A DNA stretch of 64,000 bases, from contig DATJYK010000131.1 of the NCBI GenBank assembly GCA_035578005.1, positions 16,946 to 80,945 on the forward strand. The letters are read 5' to 3'. Under the pieces are notes generated by a model. That model made no database searches. It saw nothing but the letters and a program-made list of their open reading frames with translations, and had not been told where the DNA came from. This DNA comes from Gp13-AA77 sp035578005. GTDB lineage: Bacteria > Acidobacteriota > Terriglobia > UBA7540. The position numbers and the translations under genes are program-made. Shown in pieces: positions 1-6,839 of the stretch (position 1 is its first letter; each line of letters opens with the position of its first letter).

Positions 1-90
1 AAGTGACGAGTGACGAGTGACAAGGGGCGAGGGATGATACAAGGGACGAGAGACATGAGAAGCGAGAGACCCGGCGTCCGGCAGAAGTCA
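1..90. repeat. Degenerate heptanucleotide array (AGTGACG-type)
   Basis: The first bases read as in-phase 7-mers (AGTGACG, AGTGACG, AGTGACA, AGGGGCG, AGGGATG), becoming more degenerate to about base 90. No convincing gene covers it. The array is cut by the window edge. Confidence 0.75.
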
Positions 91-121
91 CGAGAAGCAG
101 GAAGCGATCAACATCTGTTCT

Positions 122-270
122 TTTGCCTCTTGCCTCTTGCCTCTTGCCTCTTGCCTCCTGCCTCCTGCCTCCTGCCTCTTGCCTCTTGCCTCCTGCCTCC
201 TGCCTCTTGCCTTTTGCCTCTTGCCTCCTGCCTTTTGCCTCTGTCTCGTCTCTTGTCTCTTGTCTCTGTT
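122..270. repeat. Heptanucleotide tandem array, word TTGCCTC/CTGCCTC
   Basis: About twenty consecutive 7-bp units of TTGCCTC or CTGCCTC, decaying into TCTCTTG-type units, end three bases before the stop codon of the RodZ-like gene. Long frames through the array give only Leu/Ala/Cys/Pro repeats and are not genes. It is a direct tandem array with no unique spacers, so it is not CRISPR. Confidence 0.95.
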
Positions 271-272
271 TC

Positions 273-1265
273 TTAGTTCGAGGGATTCACCGGCGGCTTG
301 GCAGGGCTTTGCACCCCGTCGCGCGTGAGGTGGACTTTGCGGAATTCGCCGTGGCGCCCCAGGGGCTTTAGGGGCTGGCCGTCCAAAGTCAGACTGGTGC
401 CCTCAGCATTACCCGTGGTGACGTCGAAGGCGTCGTTAGCCCGAAATATCCGCACGGAGTTCACGGGCAGTATACGCTGCATCAGCATCTTGCCGTCGGC
501 GGCGATCGCCAGCCATGCATCTTCGGTAGTGGTTACCTTCAGAACGAGTTCGCCCTCGCCGAGCACAGGTGCGGTGGCGGTTGCATTGGCTCCGGCCGGA
601 GCCAATGACGCAGTTTTCGAACTCGACGCTGCTTCCTGACCGGCTGCAGATTGTGCGCCGCTCGCGGCATCGCCAGGTGGTTGGGCGCTCGATGAAGGAT
701 TATCTCCGCCGGTCGGGCTCGCCGCCTCGGGGCTGCGGGTCGCGGATTCAGAGACGGGTGGAGCTGTGTTCTCAGAAGCGGCGGGCTGTGTCGCGCCCCC
801 CGAGGTTGGTACGCCCGGGCCAGACGGCGTTGAGGCCTGGGTGGAGGACGACGTTGGAGGCGCTACCAGTGACGGAAGCGAGGCCTCAAGAGGCCGGTGC
901 GCGTAGCGGTAAGTCGCGTAACCGCCGCCCAGCAGGATCGCGGCCACAACCCATGGTATTGCGGTCCCTCGCGAAGGCCTGGTGGAAAATGAAGTCCCGG
1001 CCGGCAGCCGGTTCAGATCATACTCGCTATTCTGAGGCGCAACTTGCCTGTACTCCGCGAGCACGTGCTCGGAGTCTAGCCCCAGATAGTCGGCGTAGTG
1101 GCGGATGAAACTGCGCGTAAACACACCGCCCGGCAAGTCAGAGAAGTGCTCCTGCTCGAGCGCTCTCAGCAGACGGGTGCTGATCTTGGTGCTCTCGGCG
1201 ATCTCTTCGAGAGTAACACCTCGCATCTCGCGCTCCCGTCTCAGGTTTTCGCCGAAACTGCCCAT
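273..1265 (-). CDS. rodZ: RodZ-like HTH membrane protein
   Basis: A 330-residue protein with RodZ architecture. Residues 5-75 form a Cro/CI-type helix-turn-helix of the RodZ kind (LEEIAESTKIS, then LPGGVFTRSFIRHYADYLG). One membrane segment lies at about 103-122. A long Ser/Ala/Pro/Thr-rich linker follows, then a C-terminal beta domain of the DUF4115 type at about 240-320 (GELVLKVTTTEDAWLAI). In the family, the cytoplasmic HTH binds MreB and the periplasmic part helps organise elongation of rod-shaped cells. The ATG start is clear. The gene stands alone, divergent from the VWFA gene. The linker is compositionally biased but shows no 7-bp periodicity, unlike the DNA just downstream. Confidence 0.8.
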   Translation of the reverse strand: MGSFGENLRREREMRGVTLEEIAESTKISTRLLRALEQEHFSDLPGGVFTRSFIRHYADYLGLDSEHVLAEYRQVAPQNSEYDLNRLPAGTSFSTRPSRGTAIPWVVAAILLGGGYATYRYAHRPLEASLPSLVAPPTSSSTQASTPSGPGVPTSGGATQPAASENTAPPVSESATRSPEAASPTGGDNPSSSAQPPGDAASGAQSAAGQEAASSSKTASLAPAGANATATAPVLGEGELVLKVTTTEDAWLAIAADGKMLMQRILPVNSVRIFRANDAFDVTTGNAEGTSLTLDGQPLKPLGRHGEFRKVHLTRDGVQSPAKPPVNPSN

Positions 1266-1497
1266 GCGGTTGTCTCCGCCCGGAATAGCGTATTCCTATT
1301 CGAATCATAGGGCCTTGCTTCAAACGCTGTCAAACGCTCCGGAATTCTGCAGCGCCGCAAGCCATCGCATGTGAAAGTCGGGCCTACAACCGGTTTGAAG
1401 GCGGGAATCTGGCTAGGGATCGGGTTCCGCGCGCTTGCTCGGAGTGATGGGCTACACCAGCAAAGTTCGGGTTCCGCTCACGCTGCCTTGCGGTACA

Positions 1498-2979
1498 ATG
1501 ATGCCAATGGTGAAGCTCAGCCGGCACACTCCACCGCTGCGATCTTCCGGGTTGGTGTTCGCCTGTCTGGCGCTGGCTGCAGGGACTGCGATCGAGAATT
1601 CGGGAGCACATGCGGTGGCTGAGGCGGCTCCGTATCAGGCCGCCGAAACCGCGGTGCGCACGGAACCTCATCAGCCTTCACCGGCCACTCACGAAACGCA
1701 GCCTCCGTCTTCCTCCAACGTCATCCGCGTACAAGTGAAACAGGTGCTGGTGCCCGTGGTGGTGACGGACCGGAAAGGTCATCATATAACCGGCCTCAAG
1801 GCAAATAATTTTGTGGTGCTTGAAGACGGCGTACCCCAGAAGCTTGTCGCCTTCAGCACAGAGCAGGACGGGGCGGCCAGTCTCTTTACCCCTGAGTCCA
1901 CGCCAGCAAGCCCGGCTTCCGCGCCCGCACCAGACACGGCCGCGCTGGTCCGCCGCAATTATCTGATCTGCCTCGATACGCTCAACTCGTCGTTTGGAGA
2001 CTTCACTCAGGTGCGAGAGGCGCTTCAGAAGCTCTTCCGGCAGGAACGCGGCGCTGACTCGCAGTACGCGCTGATCGCCCTAGGCCGGCAACCTGCGGTT
2101 ATTCAAAACCTCACGCGTGATCCTGCAGCCATTCTTCAGGCGCTCGAAAGCAAGGAGCTGCTGAAGTCAATTCAATCCAGTGAGGATGGCAACCTCTCGT
2201 ACCAGTTTGGGGAATTGACCAGGATCCTGGCTGACTACTGCCAGCTATGCCCTTGTTCGGGCGCACCTGCCGCCACCGGACGCAACTCCACCGGTTCCGC
2301 GCCGTTGTGCGCGGCGAAGTGGCAGACTGTCCAAATGTGGGCCAACAGCGCCGCCCAGCAACGGGATAACTTCACCCGCAGCTTCTTGCGCGATCTGCGG
2401 GAAACCGTGCGGCAGGAGGGGCGTTTGCCGGGGAAGCGCGTGCTGGTACTGGTCTCCGACGGCTTCAATCTGCAGCCGGGCCGCGACCTTTACGGGGTGA
2501 TGGCAGCCTACACGAACAATCCAACTGAGTTGTTACTAAGCCCCACAAGCAATCTCGAGACCGAGATACAGGATATCGTCCGCCTGGCGTCAGACCATGA
2601 CGTGACGTTTTACACCCTTGATTCGCGCGGCCTTCAAGCCACACCCGCCGGGGGCTTGGACGCCAGCCAGGAGGTATACCAGATCCGCAATCCTGCCCTC
2701 TTGCCGCAGGTAGAACAGGACCGGCGAACGGTGGCCGTTGAGAACCAGTCGGCCATGAACGAACTGGCGCAGGCCACCGGGGGCGTCTTTTATCACGACA
2801 GCAACGATCTGCTGAAGGGCTTGCGCCAGTCTTTCGCTGACGGCCGCGATTATTACGTGCTCGCCTACGCTCCCACAAATGCGGCTGCCGATGGGAGATT
2901 TCGCGAGATCAAGGTGGAGGTGAATGGCAAGAACTTGGTGGTGCGCGCCAAACGCGGTTACTGGGCTGCGGCAAACTGA
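1498..2979 (+). CDS. Secreted VWFA-related acidobacterial domain protein
   Basis: About 493 residues from the ATG at 1498; a further ATG at 1507 and one at 1435 are also possible. The hydrophobic stretch SSGLVFACLALAAGTA after a basic start looks like a signal peptide, and the 1498/1507 starts place it correctly. The mature protein begins with the segment VLVPVVVTDRKGHHITGL and VLEDGVPQ, typical of the VWFA-related Acidobacterial domain family (TIGR03436), followed by a von Willebrand A-like fold (LICLDTLNSS, VLVLVSDGFN, YVLAYAP). Such proteins are abundant and secreted in Acidobacteriota; their molecular role is unknown. A TACAAT hexamer overlaps the start region. It converges on the PQQ dehydrogenase gene, with only about 60 bp between. 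Confidence 0.85.
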   Translation: MMPMVKLSRHTPPLRSSGLVFACLALAAGTAIENSGAHAVAEAAPYQAAETAVRTEPHQPSPATHETQPPSSSNVIRVQVKQVLVPVVVTDRKGHHITGLKANNFVVLEDGVPQKLVAFSTEQDGAASLFTPESTPASPASAPAPDTAALVRRNYLICLDTLNSSFGDFTQVREALQKLFRQERGADSQYALIALGRQPAVIQNLTRDPAAILQALESKELLKSIQSSEDGNLSYQFGELTRILADYCQLCPCSGAPAATGRNSTGSAPLCAAKWQTVQMWANSAAQQRDNFTRSFLRDLRETVRQEGRLPGKRVLVLVSDGFNLQPGRDLYGVMAAYTNNPTELLLSPTSNLETEIQDIVRLASDHDVTFYTLDSRGLQATPAGGLDASQEVYQIRNPALLPQVEQDRRTVAVENQSAMNELAQATGGVFYHDSNDLLKGLRQSFADGRDYYVLAYAPTNAAADGRFREIKVEVNGKNLVVRAKRGYWAAAN

Positions 2980-3041
2980 TCTGCGAGGCGAAGGACGCTG
3001 AATTCGAACATTTTGGATGTGGCCTGACGCATCAATCCGGC

Positions 3042-5186
3042 CTATTTCGGCATAGCAAAGGCCACGTAAGTGCCGCCCGAAGGAGCGCCTGACTTGCCGC
3101 CGCCCGCGCCAATCACGACAAATTGCCGTCCGCCTATTTCGTAGGTTGCAGGAGTTGCGTTTCCTGCGGCAGGCAGCTTCGCCTCCCACAGAAGCTTTCC
3201 GGATGCCTTGTCGTAAGCGTGGAATTCGCTGTCGTGATTTGTGGCGCCGATAAACAGGAGCCCACCGGCAGTCACCAGCGGACCGCCATAATTTTCACTG
3301 CCTGTGTTTTTCATGCCTTGGGCGGCCAATTCAGGAAACTCGCCGAACGGTATCTTCCAACTGATCTCGCCGCCATTGAGGTCGATCGCGTTCAGAGTTC
3401 CCCAGGGCGGCTCAACAGCCGGGTAGCCCTGCGGATCGAGGAACTTGTTATATCCGTCCATCGTGTACTTGAGAGGGTGCGCCGATTGTGCGCTGGCGGG
3501 CGTCGCAAACTGGGAGTCTTCGCCGGTTGCGAGGTAACGCGCCACGGCTTGAATCGTTCTCGTCCCGAGCCGCGCGAAGCTAGGCATGCGGCCGCCTCCC
3601 TGGCCGATGATCCTGACGATTTGTTCTTTCGGGTACTTGGTTCCGATTCCAACCAGCGAGGGGAACTCGGGCGGGCTCCCTCGCTTGTCCGGCCGGTGGC
3701 AACTCGCGCAATTGGCGGCGTACACCTGGCTGCTGGTCGCTTGCGCGGGAGTCTCGGGCCGCGGCACCAGCCTCAGAATCCAGGCCATCTCGTTCGAATT
3801 CTCGTAGAGTGTGCCGGTCTCAGGGTCAAACGCTGGTCCACCCCATTCGCCGCCGCCGTCAAACCCGGGAAAGATCACCGTCCCTTGCAGGCTGGGAGGG
3901 GTGAATTGACCACCGCTGCGCACCTTCCTCAATTCCTCAAGCACCGCGCGGTGGGCCTCCGGCGTGCGGTTCGTCACCATGTCCTCGGTGAACTGCTGGC
4001 GCGCGAAGGGAGGCGGCTTCAGGGGAAACACCTGTTCCGGTGCGGCCTGCTCGCCGTCCACATCCGACGCCGGCACCTTGCGATATTCGACCGGGAAAAG
4101 CGGCTGGCCCGTCTCACGGTCGAGAACGAAAACGTAGCTCGACTTTGTGACCTGCGCTACCGCGTCAACCGGCCGACCGTTCCTTTGCACGGTAACGAGC
4201 AGTGGCGCCGCCGGAAAGTCGCGGTCCCACAAGTCGTGCCGGACGCCCTGAAAGTGCCACACGCGCTCCCCTGTATCGGCTTTCAGGGCAAGCACGCAGT
4301 TGGCAAACAGGTCATCGCCGATGCGATTGGCGCCGTAGAAATCGAAAGCTGCTGACCCCGTAGCGGCAAATACCAGTCCCCGTTTTTCGTCCAGGCTGAA
4401 GCCGGCCCAGTCATTGGCGGCGCCGCTATAAGTCCAGGCATCCTTTGGCCACGTGTCGTAGCCATACTCGCCCGGATGCGGAATGGTGTGAAATGTCCAG
4501 CGAATCCGGCCGCTACGTACGTCGTAGGCACGAATGTCGCCCGGAGAAGCAGGCAGGTCCTCGTTCACCAGGCTGCCCATAATCAGCAGGTCTTTGTAAA
4601 TCACTCCAGGGCTGGTGGCGGTGATGTACTGCTCTGTCGGATCCCGGCCCAAACCCTCGCGCAAATCCACGCGGCCGGCGTCTCCAAAACCGGGCACTGG
4701 CTTGCCGGTGAGGGCATCCAAGGCGTAGAGATATTGGCGAAACACGAAGAACACTCGGCGCTGATCTCCGTCTTCCCAGTACGTCACTCCACGATTGCGG
4801 CGTTTTTCGGGCGATTTTTCGCCGGGACTCGGATCGAAGCTCCACTTGAGTTTGCCCGTGGCGGCGTCGAGTGCGATCACACGCAGGCGAGGCGTGGTTG
4901 CGTAAAGAATCCCATGTACGATGATGGGATTGCACTCCATTTCCGATTCCGGAAAGGCGTCACCGGTATCGTAGGTCCAAGCCACGCGAAGGTCTTGAAC
5001 GTTGTCACGGTTGATTTGGCTAAGCGTCGAGTAATGAATGTTGTCAGGCGTTCCGCCGAACACCCTCCAACCGGTGTAATCCGAAGTCGGCGCCGCGTGC
5101 TGCTGACTGCGAGCGGGACGGATAAGAAGCAGCGCAGATGCAGCACCAACGAGCGTGAAGGTGATCAGCCTGGTTCGTGGCGTCAT
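3042..5186 (-). CDS. Exported PQQ-dependent dehydrogenase with one c-type heme motif
   Basis: About 714 residues from the ATG at 5186. An N-terminal signal peptide (hydrophobic residues 8-22, ending near ARSQQ) is followed by PQQ beta-propeller repeats: ALDAATGKLKW, YALDALTGKPV, ALKADTGERVW, VLDRETGQP and a final IDLNGGEISWK. A cytochrome c site, CASCH (about residues 493-497), sits in a domain inserted before the last blades. This matches periplasmic quinoproteins of the glucose/alcohol dehydrogenase superfamily that oxidise a sugar or alcohol and pass electrons through heme c. The substrate cannot be read from sequence. No PQQ biosynthesis gene is in the window, so the cofactor must be made elsewhere or imported. 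The gene appears monocistronic. Confidence 0.88.
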   Translation of the reverse strand: MTPRTRLITFTLVGAASALLLIRPARSQQHAAPTSDYTGWRVFGGTPDNIHYSTLSQINRDNVQDLRVAWTYDTGDAFPESEMECNPIIVHGILYATTPRLRVIALDAATGKLKWSFDPSPGEKSPEKRRNRGVTYWEDGDQRRVFFVFRQYLYALDALTGKPVPGFGDAGRVDLREGLGRDPTEQYITATSPGVIYKDLLIMGSLVNEDLPASPGDIRAYDVRSGRIRWTFHTIPHPGEYGYDTWPKDAWTYSGAANDWAGFSLDEKRGLVFAATGSAAFDFYGANRIGDDLFANCVLALKADTGERVWHFQGVRHDLWDRDFPAAPLLVTVQRNGRPVDAVAQVTKSSYVFVLDRETGQPLFPVEYRKVPASDVDGEQAAPEQVFPLKPPPFARQQFTEDMVTNRTPEAHRAVLEELRKVRSGGQFTPPSLQGTVIFPGFDGGGEWGGPAFDPETGTLYENSNEMAWILRLVPRPETPAQATSSQVYAANCASCHRPDKRGSPPEFPSLVGIGTKYPKEQIVRIIGQGGGRMPSFARLGTRTIQAVARYLATGEDSQFATPASAQSAHPLKYTMDGYNKFLDPQGYPAVEPPWGTLNAIDLNGGEISWKIPFGEFPELAAQGMKNTGSENYGGPLVTAGGLLFIGATNHDSEFHAYDKASGKLLWEAKLPAAGNATPATYEIGGRQFVVIGAGGGKSGAPSGGTYVAFAMPK

Positions 5187-5481
5187 CAAGTAGAGCTATC
5201 GGCAGACTCTGAAGCCGCACGGTCCTCCCTGAAATGCGTCTTCTTGTGGCGTCGCGATTATATAACAGGAGGCGGGAAAGCCAGAAACCGTGATGGATAG
5301 GCCACAGATAGGAACGATCAGATGCGCCGACCGATCCCGGTTCGCGAGCGCTGCAAAATCGAAGGTTGCCGACAGGCTACAAAGCGCTGGCATCCTCCAA
5401 CAAAACTCGTGGTTAAAGCAGTTCGTGGTAAATTGGCTCTTGAAGAGCGCTAGGGGTAAACCCCTTGTTAGAGGAGGCACC
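5187..5481. other. Intergenic region between PQQ dehydrogenase and repeat protein
   Basis: About 295 bp between divergent genes. It should hold both promoters and has an AT-rich stretch near 5258-5265. A strong Shine-Dalgarno (GAGGAGG, 5471-5477) serves the downstream gene. The open frame entering from 5290 lacks coding character before 5482. Confidence 0.5.
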
Positions 5482-5913
5482 ATGAAGAGGACTCTTGCGG
5501 TACTGGTTTTGCTCGGCGTTGCGTCAATTGCCTTGGCCAAAACGTCTCGGCCTCAGGATGAGCCACAGGGCGCCAAGCAGGACATGAAGGACGCCGGTCA
5601 CGATACGGAGAAAGCTGCGAAGAAAACGGGAAATGCGGTAGAAAAGAGCAGCAAGAAAGCCGCGTACGCGTCAGAAGGGGCCGCGAAAAAGACCGGAAGT
5701 ACGGTAGAGAAAAGCAGCAAGAAAGCCGCGCACGAGTCAAAAGACGCCGCGAAGAAGACCGGAAACGCAGTAGAGAAGGGCACCAAGACAGCCGGTCACG
5801 CGTCAGAGGGGGCCGCGAAGAAGACCGGAAATACATTAGAGAAGGGCGGCAAAAAAACCGCGCACGGCCTAAAGAAGGGGACCGAAAAGGTTGCGGGGAA
5901 GGCAGAACCTTGA
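5482..5913 (+). CDS. Small exported Lys/Ala repeat protein, LEA-like
   Basis: A 143-residue protein from an ATG just after a strong Shine-Dalgarno. Residues 1-20 form a signal peptide (RTLAVLVLLGVASIALA). The rest is four near-identical 22-residue repeats beginning KKTGNAVEK or KKTGSTVEK and continuing with KKAA and SEGAAKK, very rich in Lys, Ala and Ser. Twenty-two is twice eleven, the period of amphipathic helices in group 3 LEA proteins. Proteins of this kind are intrinsically disordered in solution and protect cell components during drying. The repeats also resemble lysine-rich histone H1 tails, but the signal peptide argues for an envelope location. Function is inferred from composition only. 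Confidence 0.65.
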   Translation: MKRTLAVLVLLGVASIALAKTSRPQDEPQGAKQDMKDAGHDTEKAAKKTGNAVEKSSKKAAYASEGAAKKTGSTVEKSSKKAAHESKDAAKKTGNAVEKGTKTAGHASEGAAKKTGNTLEKGGKKTAHGLKKGTEKVAGKAEP

Positions 5914-6266
5914 TAGCTAGGCGAAACCGACCTCAAGCGGACGCACTGAATCACGGCAAACCGCCCGCCGGCCCAGTTCGGACCGCTTAACTGATAGCGG
6001 GACCGTGCTGAACGTGATCTGCCGACACAGACATAGCGGCACCATCGTCCGCGAGCCTGACAGCTAAGCCGCGTCGCGAATCTAGGAGCCAGATAATCGA
6101 GAGCATGCCCAGTAATGGGACGAACGTTCCACGGCAAACACATAACATCCCTTCTTTCCTTCAACGGTCAGCGGCGTTCACACCCGACTCCGCTAAAATT
6201 TAACCGTAACCAATCCGCCGCCCGCCGGTTTTGATCTTATGAAAGGCGGCGCATGAGGCAGCAGCG
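5914..6266. other. Intergenic region upstream of ECF sigma gene
   Basis: About 350 bp with no convincing gene. An AT-rich patch near 6196-6205 (AAAATTTAAC) could be part of the sigma operon promoter. No clear hairpin terminator follows the repeat protein. Confidence 0.4.
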
Positions 6267-6839
6267 TTGAAGACTCGCGAGAGCGAAGCCGACGAGCAGC
6301 TTCTGGTGGAGGCGGCGCAGAGGGACCCTGCCTGCTTCGCCGCGCTTTACGAGGCCAACTTCGAGCGGGTATACGCCTTTATCGCAGGGCGGGTGCGCCA
6401 CCGCGATCAGGCTGAGGACCTAACGTCCGAAGTGTTTCACAAGGCGCTCGCCCACCTTGGCCGCTTCGAGTGGCGGGGCGCGCCGTTTGCGGCCTGGCTC
6501 TACCGCATCGCGGCCAATACTATCGCGAATCACACAGGCGGCGCGCGCCGCGAGCATGAAGTTCTTGCAGCCGACGATCCTCCTGGCGTCGCCACCGCCC
6601 CAGAGATTCAACCTGAGACCGAAGAAGGGGAGCGGCGCGCCCGGCTTTTCAGGATGGTGAAGTCTCTGCCAGTTGACCAGCGCCGCGTTGTCAATCTGCG
6701 GTTTAGCGAGGAGAAATCAATCAGCGAGATCGCTCAGGAGATGGGGCGCAGCGAGGGCGCGGTAAAGCAGCTTCAGTTCCGTGCTCTCGAGACCCTGCGG
6801 AAGCGAATGACGAGCAGGTCGGGAGGTGCCCGTGCCTAA
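6267..6839 (+). CDS. ECF-family RNA polymerase sigma factor
   Basis: A 190-residue protein from a TTG codon; the nearby upstream ATGs at 6239 and 6253 run into stops within six codons, and a GAGGCAG ribosome site precedes the TTG. Sigma region 2 is visible (FAALYEANFERVYAFIAGRV, then DLTSEVFHKAL and FAAWLYRIAANT), as is region 4 (LPVDQRRVVNLRFSEEKSI and IAQEMGRSEGAVKQLQFRAL). It is a typical Group 4 sigma factor that would direct RNA polymerase to a small regulon. Its last codons overlap the start of the VOC protein by 8 bp, so the two are translationally coupled. No transmembrane anti-sigma gene follows, which points to the VOC protein as the regulator. Confidence 0.92.
   Translation: MKTRESEADEQLLVEAAQRDPACFAALYEANFERVYAFIAGRVRHRDQAEDLTSEVFHKALAHLGRFEWRGAPFAAWLYRIAANTIANHTGGARREHEVLAADDPPGVATAPEIQPETEEGERRARLFRMVKSLPVDQRRVVNLRFSEEKSISEIAQEMGRSEGAVKQLQFRALETLRKRMTSRSGGARA

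Noticed and set aside
122..270. Possible CRISPR array
   Set aside because: Units are 7 bp, directly contiguous, with no unique spacers and no cas genes.
3123..4355. Open frame of about 410 codons on the plus strand
   Set aside because: It is antisense to the PQQ dehydrogenase and has no recognisable motif.
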